64,000 nucleotides of DNA from an uncultured Tateyamaria sp. (GCF_947487805.1 NZ_CANKXW010000001.1:999580-1063579); one strand, 5' to 3'; positions 26,351 through 35,223 are shown, numbered from the stretch's first letter. Numbers and translations are program-made. The notes: generated by a model not told the origin, from the sequence alone.

Positions 26351-27781
26351 TTACTCGGCCGCGATGGGTTCATAGATGGACGCGGGCAGGTCATAGCCCC
26401 ACATCCGGAAGCGTTCGGAGTAGTGCGACCGCACGCCCGTCGCGGTGAAGTGGCCGATGATCTTGTTCTCGGGGGTCAGGCCAACCCGCTGGAACCGAAA
26501 GATTTCCTGCATGGAGATCACGTCGCCTTCCATGCCGGTGATTTCGGTGATCGATGTCATGCGGCGCGAGCCGTCTTGCAGGCGGCTGGCCTGTACGATC
26601 AGGTTCACAGCCGAGGAAATCTGGCTGCGGACGGCTTTGAGCGGCATCTCGATGCCGGCCATCGCAATCATGTTTTCCAGACGGCTGACCCCGTCGCGCG
26701 CCGAGTTGGCGTGGATCGTGGTCATGGATCCGTCGTGGCCGGTGTTCATGGCCTGAAGCATGTCGATCACCTCCTCGCCGCGGGTCTCGCCCACGATGAT
26801 CCGGTCAGGGCGCATCCGCAGGGCGTTTTTCAGACAGTCGCGGGGGGAGACTTCGCCCTTGCCCTCGACGTTGGGCGGGCGGCTTTCCATCCGGCCCACA
26901 TGGGTCTGTTGCAGCTGGAGTTCCGCGGTGTCCTCGATGGTCAGGATGCGTTCGGCGTTGTCGATAAAGGACGACAGAGCGTTGAGCGTGGTCGTTTTAC
27001 CCGAGCCTGTACCGCCCGACACGATCACGTTGAGGCGTGTGGCCACAGCGGCCTGCAGATATGCGGCCATTTCTTCGGTAAAGGCGCCGAACTGCACCAG
27101 GTCATCGATGCCCAGTTTGTCCTTTTTGAATTTCCGGATCGAAACGAGCGACCCGTCCACCGCAATCGGCGGCACCATGGCGTTGAAACGCGACCCGTCC
27201 TGCAAACGGGCGTCCACGTAGGGGTTCGATTCGTCGACGCGCCGGCCCACGGCGCTCACGATCTTGTCGATGATCCGCAGAAGGTGGCGTTCGTCCTTGA
27301 AGGTAATGTCGGTCAGCTGCAGCTTGCCCGCCCGTTCCACAAAGATCTGTTGCGGGCCGTTCACCAGAATATCGTTGACCGACTCGTCCTTGAGAAGGGT
27401 TTCCAGCGGGCCAAGACCGGTGACCTCATCGAACAGTTCCTGGTTCAGGGTCAGCCGGTCCTCACGGTTGAGGATGATGTTCTTTTCTTCGAGCACCTCG
27501 CTGGCAATCGCGCTGATTTCCTGGCGCAGGTCCTTTTCCGAGGCCGTTTCCAACGCGGACAGGTTCAGGTTGTCCAGAAGGGCGCGGTGCAGCTCGAGCT
27601 TGATCTCGCCCATGCGCTCCTTTTTCTTGCGTTCCTTGTCCAGCGGGGCGACGGACGCGGCCGAAGGGTTGGCTTTGCGCGCAATCTTGGGCGCGGCGTC
27701 CGCCTTGGGCAGTTCCGTGACCTTGGCCGCCTTCGGAGTGGCTTGTGGCGCTGGTGCTGCTTTTTTGTACTTCGAAAACAT
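26351..27781 (-). CDS. cpaF: CpaF/TadA, pilus secretion ATPase
   Basis: A 476-residue hexameric motor ATPase. After a Lys/Ala-rich disordered N-terminus (residues 1-60) comes the CpaF N-domain, then Walker A GGTGSGKT (256-263), the Asp box [12 protein letters not shown], and Walker [18 protein letters not shown] with the His box [19 protein letters not shown]. In the Tad system the same ATPase drives extension and retraction. The neighbours are cpaE upstream (23 bp) and tadB downstream, so it is central in the operon. Confidence 0.96.
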   Translation of the reverse strand: MFSKYKKAAPAPQATPKAAKVTELPKADAAPKIARKANPSAASVAPLDKERKKKERMGEIKLELHRALLDNLNLSALETASEKDLRQEISAIASEVLEEKNIILNREDRLTLNQELFDEVTGLGPLETLLKDESVNDILVNGPQQIFVERAGKLQLTDITFKDERHLLRIIDKIVSAVGRRVDESNPYVDARLQDGSRFNAMVPPIAVDGSLVSIRKFKKDKLGIDDLVQFGAFTEEMAAYLQAAVATRLNVIVSGGTGSGKTTTLNALSSFIDNAERILTIEDTAELQLQQTHVGRMESRPPNVEGKGEVSPRDCLKNALRMRPDRIIVGETRGEEVIDMLQAMNTGHDGSMTTIHANSARDGVSRLENMIAMAGIEMPLKAVRSQISSAVNLIVQASRLQDGSRRMTSITEITGMEGDVISMQEIFRFQRVGLTPENKIIGHFTATGVRSHYSERFRMWGYDLPASIYEPIAAE

Positions 27782-27804
27782 CGAGGGTCCCCCGGGTTGT
27801 CAGA

Positions 27805-29043
27805 TCAGGCCGCTTTGGCCTGATCCGCATTGAGTTCGTGAATGGAGGCTGCAAGCTTCGCGATTTCGCGGCGCAGCGGGTTCTTGGCGGCCGACGTGGC
27901 CAGCGGCAGGCCATGATCGGCCCCTTGCGTGATCGGCTTGCCTCCGTCGGGAAGCTGAATTTCAATCGCGATATCAAGGCTTTCTGCCAGCCGTTTGACG
28001 CGCGCCTTGCCCCCCAGATCGGTGAACTTTGGCGCGCGGTTCAGCACATAGCGGAGCTTGTCGATGGGCAATTCTTCGGATTGCAGCGCGCGTTTGAACC
28101 GCACGGTGTTCTGCGCCGACCGCATGTCCAGCTCGAGCGTGGTGAAGTAGATATGCGATGCGTTCAGAACGGTTTCGGTCCACTGCACCAGCGTCGATGG
28201 CATGTCGATGACCACATAGTCGAAATGCGCCCGCGCCATGTCGATCACGCGGCCGATATCCTCGGGCGTGACCAGATCCAACGGGATCATGTCCGACGGC
28301 GCGGTCAACACCTGCAGCTTGTCCTCAAAGGTCAGCAGGGATTGGCCGAAACTGTCGTCATCCATGCTTTCGGTATCGGACAGCATCTCGAACACAGCCT
28401 CACGGCGCGGCAGGTCCAGGTAGGTCGAGGCCGAGCCAAATTGCAGATCCAGATCCAGCAGGCAAACGCTTGGTGTCTCCGTTTCACTCAAGAGCGCCAG
28501 TTCCCACGCCAGGTTCACAGCCAGCGTCGTGGCACCGGTGCCACCGGCAATGCCGTGGCTGACGAAAACCGCGCCCTGCTTGTCGGACCCGGATTTGAGC
28601 TGTGCGGTTTGCTCGGGCGCTGCGGGTTGCGGATGGGATGCCGCGCGCAGACGGTCGATCGCCTGTTGCAATTCGCCTTCGGGCAGCGGGTAGGGCACAA
28701 ATTCGTCGGCCCCCTGGCGCAAAAGCTGGTGCAGGGCGGCCGGGGTCACGTCCTCGGCGATCAGGATCACCTTGATCTCGCGCGACTTCGCTTGGGTGAT
28801 GATTTCACCCATCAGAACAAGGTTGTCTTCGTCCTCGTCATCGAGCGCAAGTGCGACGAATTCCATCGCTGCGGCCTCTGGCTGGCTGAAGAACGCGAGC
28901 GCTTCGGCAAAACCCAGATCACCCCAAGCCTCGCCAAGGGCCTGTTCCATATCCTCGATCAACAGATCGAAGTTCTGTACATCCCGGCTGACTGTGCACG
29001 CCAGGATGGGTGCGGTTTCTGGTTGTGGCATTACGCTGCTCAT
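27805..29043 (-). CDS. cpaE: CpaE/TadZ, ParA-like localisation ATPase
   Basis: A 412-residue protein. An N-terminal atypical receiver-like domain (about residues 10-130) precedes a ParA/MinD ATPase domain (about 155-400), whose deviant P-loop reads HGIAGGTGATTLAVNLAWEL with Thr in place of the usual K-T lysine pair, as is common in TadZ. A later signature is VVIDMPSTLVQWTETVLNAS. CpaE/TadZ places the Tad machine at the cell pole. It opens the second half of the cluster, 238 bp downstream of the OmpA gene. Confidence 0.9.
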   Translation of the reverse strand: MSSVMPQPETAPILACTVSRDVQNFDLLIEDMEQALGEAWGDLGFAEALAFFSQPEAAAMEFVALALDDEDEDNLVLMGEIITQAKSREIKVILIAEDVTPAALHQLLRQGADEFVPYPLPEGELQQAIDRLRAASHPQPAAPEQTAQLKSGSDKQGAVFVSHGIAGGTGATTLAVNLAWELALLSETETPSVCLLDLDLQFGSASTYLDLPRREAVFEMLSDTESMDDDSFGQSLLTFEDKLQVLTAPSDMIPLDLVTPEDIGRVIDMARAHFDYVVIDMPSTLVQWTETVLNASHIYFTTLELDMRSAQNTVRFKRALQSEELPIDKLRYVLNRAPKFTDLGGKARVKRLAESLDIAIEIQLPDGGKPITQGADHGLPLATSAAKNPLRREIAKLAASIHELNADQAKAA

Positions 29044-29224
29044 TACCCACTCGTCCTTTATTCAAGGGCATCCAGTCAGGCGTGGCATTGGCCATCTGTG
29101 CGACTGTGATCCCCAAACCCGGTCATAGACGTCCGGGCGTACGTATCCTCACCGTCCGTTGTCGCAGCGAATTCAGGCGAGATTTGGGCCAAAAAACTCC
29201 AATTGTTGGGTATCTGTGAACGGT

Positions 29225-29260
29225 ATAGGGCGCGCAGACACAATTGTCTGCACGCCCTAT
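29225..29260 (-). terminator. 16-bp-stem hairpin after the OmpA lipoprotein gene
   Basis: The stem 29225-29240 / 29245-29260 pairs over 16 positions (one G-U) around a 4-nt CAAT loop, 21 bp past the stop of the OmpA gene. No T-run follows on the minus strand, so it may be a partial terminator or RNA-processing site between the secretin part and the motor part of the cluster. The rest of 29044-29281 shows nothing else clear. Confidence 0.5.
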
Positions 29261-29281
29261 CCTTCAGATTTTATTCGGTTT

Positions 29282-29947
29282 TTACTGTTCTGTCCGCAGA
29301 TCGGCGCCGGTGATGCCGGACAATTGCGTTTCGGCCCGTGCCGATGCCACATAGTCGCGATAGATGATCTGGGCATATTTGCCGTCGAGAACGGTGGGGT
29401 GCGATTTCACGAAACCGCTCACCTCTGTGACCGTGCGCCGGTTGCGCCGCTCGCGGCCTTGGGTAACGATCAAGGGTTGGGTTTCGCCAAAGGACGCGAC
29501 GGCTTCGAGCCGCGACCGGCTGATGCCACGTGTCGTCAGATAGTGCACAACCGCCTGCGCGCGTGCGAGGCCCAGACGCTTGTTGTAGGTGTTGGACCCC
29601 ACCGCATCGGTGTGACCATAGACCCGGAAACGGATTTCGGGGAACTGACGGATCCACTGCGCCTGCTGGTTCAGGGCGTCGCGCGCCCCGGCGTCCAGCG
29701 TCGACGAATTGAATGCGAAATTGACCGTCGTGATCACCTCGGATGCAAAGCGGTTCGCAAGATCAAAGGTATATTGCCGCTCGCCCGTCAGGATCAGCGT
29801 GTTGTTGGCCGTCGCGTTGCCGAATTGGCCGGTGTCTACCAGCGATCCAGCCTCGCGGTAGAATTGGGTGTAGACCGGGTCGCTGGACGGCGCGCACGCG
29901 CCAAGCGCGATGCTGCTTGCCAATGCGACTGAGATGATCGGTTTCAT
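29282..29947 (-). CDS. OmpA-family lipoprotein in the Tad cluster
   Basis: A 221-residue lipoprotein with lipobox LGAC (Cys18) and an OmpA peptidoglycan-binding domain: VNFAFNSSTLDAGARDALN, then RVYGHTDAVGSNTYNKRLGL ending at RNRRTVTEVSGFV. It sits between the secretin gene cpaC (10 bp upstream) and cpaE, where Caulobacter-type clusters carry cpaD. It probably tethers the secretin to peptidoglycan. The ATG at 29947 gives a proper lipoprotein leader. Confidence 0.88.
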   Translation of the reverse strand: MKPIISVALASSIALGACAPSSDPVYTQFYREAGSLVDTGQFGNATANNTLILTGERQYTFDLANRFASEVITTVNFAFNSSTLDAGARDALNQQAQWIRQFPEIRFRVYGHTDAVGSNTYNKRLGLARAQAVVHYLTTRGISRSRLEAVASFGETQPLIVTQGRERRNRRTVTEVSGFVKSHPTVLDGKYAQIIYRDYVASARAETQLSGITGADLRTEQ

Positions 29948-29957
29948 GACCCTGTCC

Positions 29958-31388
29958 TTAATCCAACACGTAACCATATGAGCCGGAGAAGTCCTGTTTG
30001 GCAACCTCGCCCGCAGCCCCGGTTCTGGGCGCGCGCGTTCCGGCGGCTGTTCGACCGTACAGGAACAAATCCTTTTCGGTCGGTGGCTTGATACGGTCGG
30101 TGGGCAGCGCCAGCACGTCGCCGCGCACCGGCGACACCAGATGTGCGGTGATGATGATCACCAGTTCGGTCTGATTCCGTTGGTAAGACGCGGAACGGAA
30201 CAGGGCGCCCAGTACAGGCACGTCACCCAACCAAGGCAACTGGCTGGAATTGTCGTCAAAGTTGTCTTCAAGCAGGCCCGCAATCGCAAAGCTCTCGCCG
30301 TCGCGCATTTCCACGGTGGTCGAGGTCTCGCGCCGCGAGAAGGCGTCGATCTCAAAACCATTCACGGCAAACCCGTTGGTCGGATCGATCGCCGACACGG
30401 CCGCTTCGAGTTCGAGGTTGATCAGGTCCTTGTCCACCACGCGGGGGATAAAGTTGAGTTCGATCCCGAATGGCTTGAATTCGATGGTGATGACGCCGTT
30501 GTCCTGGCTGACCGGGACGGGATATTCACCGCCTGCGAGGAACTTGGCCTCTTGCCCGGACAGGGCAACGAGGTTGGGTTCGGCCAAGGTGCGAACAACG
30601 CCTTTGGTTTCAAGGGCTTCCAACAGAAGGCCCACTTGCGTGTTGCCCGCGCTGAAGCCAAAAAGGATGGCGCCGGTGTTCTCATTGGTCGCCGGGACGT
30701 TGCCGCTCAGGCTGTTTGCGACGCTGCCGGATGCGTTCGTGGTGCCGGTACCGCCGTTCACGCCCACATCTCCCGAGAAGATCGAGCCATTCAAGGACAG
30801 CGAAGAGCTGAGGGACTTGGACACCGTGCGGTTCATTTCGGCAAACCGCACCTTGAGCATGACCTGCTGCACGCCGCCGACGCTCATCAGGTTGGACACC
30901 CGCCCTTCGGCGTAGCGTTCGGCCAGATCCAGGGCGCGTTGCAACCGTGCCGCAGAAGAGACAACCCCCGACAGCACAATGCCGTCATTGGCGGTGCGGA
31001 CTTCGATCTTTTCGCCGGGCAGGATCTGGCGCAGACGTTCCTTGAATTCGGAAATGTCCGCTGCAACGCGTACGTTGACGTTCGTAATCAAACGTCCGTT
31101 CGCATCCAGCAGGGTCAGTGTTGTCAACCCCGGCGACTTGCCCAGAACATAGATCGTCCGGTCACTCAGCGACGAGATGTCTGCAATGGCCGGGTTTGCG
31201 ATGCTGAGTTCCGCAAAGGGCGTATCGCTTTCGACAACGACCGCGCGGTTCATCGGAACGCTGAGCGTCGATTCGGTTGCCTTTCTCACCACGCGCAGGT
31301 TGTTTGCCTCGGCAGAGGTCAACGCGAGCGGGCTTACGGCAAGAGACAACCCAAGCAGGGCTGCTTTGAAAATACCATCAATGTTCAT
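29958..31388 (-). CDS. cpaC: CpaC/RcpA, outer-membrane secretin of the Tad pilus
   Basis: A 476-residue secretin. The signal peptide (residues 1-29) is followed by a pilus-assembly N-domain (SDTPFAELSIANPAIADISS), a BON-like domain (VRTANDGIVLSGVVSSAARL) and the secretin core (GVQQVMLKVRFAEMNRTVSK, then the gate and LPWLGDVPVLGALFRS). It forms the outer-membrane channel for the Flp fibre. ATG at 31388 has GGCAGGT upstream; a GTG at 31409 in frame is less likely. It lies 197 bp from cpaB. Confidence 0.94.
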   Translation of the reverse strand: MNIDGIFKAALLGLSLAVSPLALTSAEANNLRVVRKATESTLSVPMNRAVVVESDTPFAELSIANPAIADISSLSDRTIYVLGKSPGLTTLTLLDANGRLITNVNVRVAADISEFKERLRQILPGEKIEVRTANDGIVLSGVVSSAARLQRALDLAERYAEGRVSNLMSVGGVQQVMLKVRFAEMNRTVSKSLSSSLSLNGSIFSGDVGVNGGTGTTNASGSVANSLSGNVPATNENTGAILFGFSAGNTQVGLLLEALETKGVVRTLAEPNLVALSGQEAKFLAGGEYPVPVSQDNGVITIEFKPFGIELNFIPRVVDKDLINLELEAAVSAIDPTNGFAVNGFEIDAFSRRETSTTVEMRDGESFAIAGLLEDNFDDNSSQLPWLGDVPVLGALFRSASYQRNQTELVIIITAHLVSPVRGDVLALPTDRIKPPTEKDLFLYGRTAAGTRAPRTGAAGEVAKQDFSGSYGYVLD

Positions 31389-31534
31389 GTGACCTGCCTT
31401 TTTGATCACGCCTCGGGGGCGGGTCTACGTGCCCGCAATTGTCACCACTGTGGGGCAGTTTCGATTTTTTTGCAAGAATCAATGACTTCAGGCGATTCGT
31501 TTATGTGGATAACCAGCAACAGGTCACGACGAAA

Positions 31535-31562
31535 CCGGCGCCACCTTGGGGGGTGACGCCGG
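31535..31562 (-). terminator. possible hairpin terminator after cpaB
   Basis: CCGGCGTCACC and GGTGGCGCCGG arms with one mismatch around a C-rich loop, followed on the minus strand by TTTCG. It lies 23 bp past the cpaB stop. The T-run is weak, so read-through into cpaC is likely. Confidence 0.4.
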
Positions 31563-31585
31563 GGTAAGCCGTTGAATTGCAGGGA

Positions 31586-32443
31586 TCAGTTGGTGCAGGG
31601 GATCGGGATTTCGACCACCTCGGCACCGCGCCGTGTGCGGATGGAACAGATTTGTTCCTTTTGCACTTCGGCTTTGATCTCTTCGCGTTCGATGCCCAGA
31701 AGCGAGCGTTGGTCAACCTCGATGGATCCGGCAATCGTGTCATCCTCGGCACCCACCAGGGCCAGGGACAGACGGCCCGTCGACTGCGCCTGCGCCAAGG
31801 CAGCCACTTGCGCGGGTTGCACGGCCACGGTGACGGTCTGCGCAATGCGCGTTCCATCCAGATCACCGGCGGCATTCTGGTCGATGGCGATCAGCTTGAT
31901 ACCGGGCTGGATCAGCTTGGTCACTTCGCCGCGGTCCTGGCTCAGTGACTGGTCCACACGACCAGTCCAATAGACGTCCACGCGGTCACCGGGACGCAGG
32001 AAGCCCGACACGCCGGTGGCGACATCAACCTTGATCGCAAAGGCGCGCATGCCGCGTTCAAGACGCGACGTCAGGCCCGCTTCCTCGCCGGGCGCGGTCA
32101 CCTTGACCAGCAGCACGGCCTCGTCCTTTTCCATGGTACGCAGAACAACACGCGGGTCTGTCACACCTTCGGCAAAGAGGGGATTGTCTTCGGTAAAGGC
32201 GCCCTCGGGAATGGCGTTTTCAGGCCAGTCCACGGTGCGGACATCTTCCATCGTCAGCTCTTCGCCGTATTTCAGCAGACGATCAGCAACGTAGACCGGG
32301 ATCGTCGGCACAATCTTTTCGCGCTGCGCACGTTCCTTTGCCAGCGCCGTCTGATACTGCCCAATGTAGTTTTTCGCCATGTAAACGGCACCACCGGCCA
32401 GGGCGATCCCGGCAAGTAAAACCAATCCAAATACCATACGCAT
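31586..32443 (-). CDS. cpaB: CpaB/RcpC, Flp pilus assembly protein
   Basis: A 285-residue protein with an N-terminal membrane anchor (MRMVFGLVLLAGIALAGGAV) and an SAF domain (about residues 45-125, with VPTIPVYVADRLLKYGEELT), followed by the RcpC-type C-terminal domain (RAFAIKVDVATGVSGFLRPG, DRVDVYWTG). CpaB is a periplasmic stabiliser of the secretin. ATG at 32443 follows AGAGGTGCTGA. The frame is open upstream for 47 codons but the composition there is that of non-coding sequence. Confidence 0.93.
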   Translation of the reverse strand: MRMVFGLVLLAGIALAGGAVYMAKNYIGQYQTALAKERAQREKIVPTIPVYVADRLLKYGEELTMEDVRTVDWPENAIPEGAFTEDNPLFAEGVTDPRVVLRTMEKDEAVLLVKVTAPGEEAGLTSRLERGMRAFAIKVDVATGVSGFLRPGDRVDVYWTGRVDQSLSQDRGEVTKLIQPGIKLIAIDQNAAGDLDGTRIAQTVTVAVQPAQVAALAQAQSTGRLSLALVGAEDDTIAGSIEVDQRSLLGIEREEIKAEVQKEQICSIRTRRGAEVVEIPIPCTN

Positions 32444-32582
32444 TTCAGCACCTCTTTGTTGGGCCCTTGCACCGGAAGGGTGGGAGCCTCTCGCGATCCT
32501 TGTGACCGCAGATTGTGGCGAATTCAGGGAGCGGGTGGGGTCGTACCGGGGCAACGGCGCCCGCGCAGAGCCCGCAAATGCC

Positions 32583-32604
32583 AAAACCCCGGCAGGACCG
32601 GGGT
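32583..32604 (-). terminator. rho-independent terminator after the first-listed flp gene
   Basis: On the minus strand ACCCCGG, TCCTG, CCGGGGTTTTGG: a 7-bp GC stem and a short T-run, 40 bp past the stop of the pilin gene at 32644. It would separate abundant pilin mRNA from the assembly genes. Confidence 0.65.
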
Positions 32605-32643
32605 GTTCGCGTTGTCACACGTGTCTTATGAACCCTGTCCGTA

Positions 32644-32820
32644 TCAGAAGGACCAGTTCTTCATGAAGGATTCGACACCGGCAGAGACGCCAGCGGATCC
32701 GTTGGTCAGCGCCACAACCAGGGCCACGGCAAGGCCCACAACTGCTGCGGTCAGCACAACCCAATCAACGGTGACAGCACCATCATCGTCGCGCAACAAT
32801 TTGTTCAAATACTCTTTCAT
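32644..32820 (-). CDS. flp: Flp-family type IVb pilin (distal copy)
   Basis: A 58-residue prepilin: short basic leader to G14, then GAVTVDWVVLTAAVVGLAVA as the hydrophobic N-helix of the mature pilin (about 44 residues). CpaA should cut after the Gly. The classical Flp motif has Glu-Tyr at mature positions 5-6, whereas here Asp-Trp is present. ATG at 32820 follows AGAGGTTGAAG; a TTG two codons earlier is less likely. It is the second pilin gene, 109 bp downstream of the first, with a terminator between them. Confidence 0.9.
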   Translation of the reverse strand: MKEYLNKLLRDDDGAVTVDWVVLTAAVVGLAVALVVALTNGSAGVSAGVESFMKNWSF

Positions 32821-32865
32821 CTTCAACCTCTACTCAAATGTCTCGTGACGATTGCTGTTCAGAAC

Positions 32866-32898
32866 AAAGGGCCGCGTCCGGGATCGGTCGCGGCCCTC
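32866..32898 (-). terminator. terminator or attenuator between the two pilin genes
   Basis: On the minus strand AGGGCCGCG, 14-nt loop, CGCGGCCCTTTG: a 9-bp GC-rich stem with a short T-run, 31 bp after the stop of the upstream pilin. It probably lowers expression of the downstream genes relative to that pilin. Confidence 0.65.
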
Positions 32899-32929
32899 AA
32901 GCGTTGTTACACTGTCAAGTCAGACCAAC

Positions 32930-33109
32930 TTAGTTGGGGTCTTGAGCCTGCAGGAACTTGTCTGTGTCGGCTGTCAGCTCTTTGGAACCTGTTTCGATCG
33001 AGGTGTAAGCTGCAACGGCCAGACCAACAACAGCGGCTGTCAGCACAACCCAGTCAACAGTCACGGCGCCGTTTTCGTCTTTGCGGAAGTTTTTGATAAA
33101 TTTCATCAT
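32930..33109 (-). CDS. flp: Flp-family type IVb pilin (promoter-proximal copy)
   Basis: A 59-residue prepilin found by translating 33109 down to the TAA at 32930. The leader MMKFIKNFRKDENG ends in Gly14; the mature part starts AVTVDWVVLTAAVVGLAVAA and ends LTADTDKFLQAQDPN. It shares the GAVTVDWVVLTAAVVGLAVA core with the other pilin but has a longer, more acidic tail. A GGAGG ribosome site (33119-33123) lies 9 nt before the ATG-ATG. Being nearest the likely promoter and ahead of a terminator, it is probably the major pilin. Confidence 0.93.
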   Translation of the reverse strand: MMKFIKNFRKDENGAVTVDWVVLTAAVVGLAVAAYTSIETGSKELTADTDKFLQAQDPN

Positions 33110-33481
33110 GGTAGTGTCCCTCCAAAGGATCAGTAGATTTTGCGTTTCAACCTTGTCGTCCGTAGTGTGGGCCGCTCTCTCTCTTTGGCCCGTGTCCGAC
33201 TTGGTATGACGCTATATAGCCGTCTGATTGGGGCACGAATTTGGCGGCAAATTGGGCTTTTCACGTCCGATCCGCTTTTTTACCGCCGAAGTATCTAAGT
33301 TACTGATTTTGCATGTTAATAAATCCTAACTTTTTCTTCATCCGATGAAATCCTGGTAAACGCAGGGTTAAATAAGGCGAAAATGCCATGTTTGAGGGGG
33401 CAATACTGGATTTGAGACCGGTTTTTTGCGATAGTCCAAGGATCAGCAGTCACAGAACCGCAGCCAAAAACGAGCAGTCTT
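33110..33481. other. intergenic divergent control region of flp and the transglycosylase
   Basis: This 372-bp stretch has no gene. It is more AT-rich than its surroundings and holds the leader of the Tad cluster (minus strand) and of the transglycosylase (plus strand). A TATATAG box at 33211-33218 on the minus strand could be a -10 element of the pilin promoter, about 100 bp before the first pilin ATG; I see no convincing -35. A run CTCTCTCTCTTT lies at 33175-33186. Confidence 0.5.
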
Positions 33482-34282
33482 ATGAAATCCCTTTGTCTGG
33501 CCGGTTTTCTGGCCGCATGTATATGTGTGGGCCCGGTCGCGGCGCAGGATCCGCCCCCGTTCAAGGATTTTTCGGCCAAGCGTGTCAAACCCCCCAAGGC
33601 AGGCACAAGCAAACGCATCACCGTGCAGATTGATCCCGCAGCGCCCGCCACCGCTCCGGCCGCGCCAGCAGCCGAGACGACGGCCGCAGCACCCGGCACG
33701 CGGTATGATTGGTTTTGGTCGGATGTCTCGCCGGAACTGGCGGATGCAGGGCCGGGGCGGCTGGATCTGGCAATGCGGGCGCTGGCGCGGGCCGAAACGC
33801 CGGTGGCCGTCCCAAGGTTGCAACAGATGCAAACGCTGGCCAAGGCCCATGGCATCGACATTCTCAAGGCAACCATCGGCACGGACGTCTCGCCCGCACT
33901 TGTGTTGGCGGTCATCATGGTGGAATCCGGTGGCCGGGTCGATGCGCAAAGCGGGGCAGGGGCGCAGGGGTTGATGCAGTTGATCCCCGACACCGCGACC
34001 CGTTTTGGTGTGACGGACAGCTTTGAGCCCGCGCAGAACATCGCGGGCGGGGTGAAATATCTCGATTGGCTGATGAACAGTTTTGACCGGGACCCGGTGA
34101 TGGTTCTGGCAGGCTATAACGCGGGCGAGGGCGCGGTGCGCAAACATCAGGGCGTGCCACCTTTTGCCGAAACGCGTGATTATGTGCCCAAGGTGCTAGC
34201 CACGTTCCAACTGGCGCGCGGCCTGTGCATCACGCCGCCGCAGCTGGTGACGGATGGATGCGTGTTCGCTGCCCTGAACTGA
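33482..34282 (+). CDS. lytic transglycosylase (SLT domain)
   Basis: A 266-residue periplasmic enzyme that cleaves peptidoglycan glycan strands. The signal peptide ends at AAQ (residues 1-22), a Pro/Ala linker runs to about 72, and the SLT domain follows (about 115-250) with catalytic Glu148 in VIMVESGGR, then GAQGLMQLIPDTA and AGYNAGEGAV. It is divergent from the pilin genes and may open the wall for the Tad machine, but that is inference from position. It converges with the GNAT gene 10 bp away. Confidence 0.92.
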   Translation: MKSLCLAGFLAACICVGPVAAQDPPPFKDFSAKRVKPPKAGTSKRITVQIDPAAPATAPAAPAAETTAAAPGTRYDWFWSDVSPELADAGPGRLDLAMRALARAETPVAVPRLQQMQTLAKAHGIDILKATIGTDVSPALVLAVIMVESGGRVDAQSGAGAQGLMQLIPDTATRFGVTDSFEPAQNIAGGVKYLDWLMNSFDRDPVMVLAGYNAGEGAVRKHQGVPPFAETRDYVPKVLATFQLARGLCITPPQLVTDGCVFAALN

Positions 34283-34292
34283 TGCGCGGCGA

Positions 34293-34583
34293 TCAGACGT
34301 TGAATGCGTCCGCCCATTCCGGATGGCGCCTGCGCTGTGCATTCACAAAGGGGCAGAGCGGCACAATCTTCCAGCCTTCGGCGCGCGCATCCTCGACCAG
34401 ACGCGTGACCAGTGCCAGACCGGCGCCCGTGCCACGCAGCGCGTCGGGCACCCCGGTGTGATCCGCGATGCGGGTCCGGGGTGACAAGATGGAATAGGTC
34501 AGTTCTGCCTCGACCCCGTCGGAGGTCAGCACATAGCGCCCCTTGGTGTCCCCGTCCTCGCGCGAGATGTCGAAGCCGGGCAT
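34293..34583 (-). CDS. small GNAT-type N-acetyltransferase (YidJ/COG2388-like)
   Basis: A 96-residue single-domain protein with the acetyl-CoA loop VPDALRGTGAGLALVTRLVE and the C-terminal PLCPFVNAQRRRHPEW, the hallmark of the short COG2388 acetyltransferase group. It starts 4 bp after the scoB stop and is the last gene of the scoA-LOV-scoB operon. Its substrate is unknown. Confidence 0.85.
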   Translation of the reverse strand: MPGFDISREDGDTKGRYVLTSDGVEAELTYSILSPRTRIADHTGVPDALRGTGAGLALVTRLVEDARAEGWKIVPLCPFVNAQRRRHPEWADAFNV

Positions 34584-34587
34584 GAGG

Positions 34588-35214
34588 TTAAACCAGCGTT
34601 GCCTGCGTGGCCGCGCGCAATTCGTCTTCGGTCACGCCATCGGCGGTTTCGACGATCTTGAGACCGCCCTCAACCACGTCCAGAACACCCAGATTGGTGA
34701 TGATGCGATCCACGACGCCCTGACCGGTCAGCGGCAGGGTGCATTCCTTGAGCACCTTGCTGTCGCCGTGCTTGTTGGTGTGGTCCATGACCACGACCAC
34801 CCGGCCCACACCGGCGACCAGATCCATCGCGCCGCCCATGCCCTTGACCAGCTTGCCCGGGATCATCCAGTTCGCCAGATCACCGTTCTCGGCCACTTCC
34901 ATCGCGCCGAGGATCGCCATCGCGATCTTGCCGCCACGGATCATGCCAAAGCTTTGCGCGCTGTCGAAATAGGCTGTCTGCGGCAATTCGGTAATAGTCT
35001 GCTTGCCGGCATTGATCAGATCGGCGTCTTCGGTGCCCTCAACCGGAAACGGACCCATGCCCAACATGCCGTTTTCGGATTGCAGCGTCACCTCGATCCC
35101 CTCGGGGATATAGTTCGACACCAGCGTCGGAATCCCGATGCCGAGGTTCACGTACCAGCCGTCTTCGAGTTCCTGTGCGGCCCGCGCGGCCATTTGATTG
35201 CGATCCCAAGGCAT
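34588..35214 (-). CDS. scoB: 3-oxoacid CoA-transferase subunit B
   Basis: A 208-residue beta subunit of the SCOT/AtoA family, transferring CoA between succinyl-CoA and 3-oxoacids such as acetoacetate. The catalytic Glu47 lies in [12 protein letters not shown], and the family start [17 protein letters not shown] is clear. It needs ScoA, whose gene is 1.05 kb upstream, separated by a LOV-kinase gene. A strong AAGGAAG ribosome site overlaps the end of the LOV gene (9 bp gap). Confidence 0.94.
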   Translation of the reverse strand: MPWDRNQMAARAAQELEDGWYVNLGIGIPTLVSNYIPEGIEVTLQSENGMLGMGPFPVEGTEDADLINAGKQTITELPQTAYFDSAQSFGMIRGGKIAMAILGAMEVAENGDLANWMIPGKLVKGMGGAMDLVAGVGRVVVVMDHTNKHGDSKVLKECTLPLTGQGVVDRIITNLGVLDVVEGGLKIVETADGVTEDELRAATQATLV

Positions 35215-35223
35215 CGGTCTTCC

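Noticed and set aside
25058-27823. A 921-codon open frame on the plus strand across tadC, tadB and cpaF
   Set aside because: It is antisense to three clear Tad genes; its His/Asp/Arg-rich sequence carries no domain.
29044-29281. A small gene between the OmpA lipoprotein and cpaE
   Set aside because: Frames here are short, start without ribosome sites and cross the 16-bp hairpin; nothing resembles a pilus protein.
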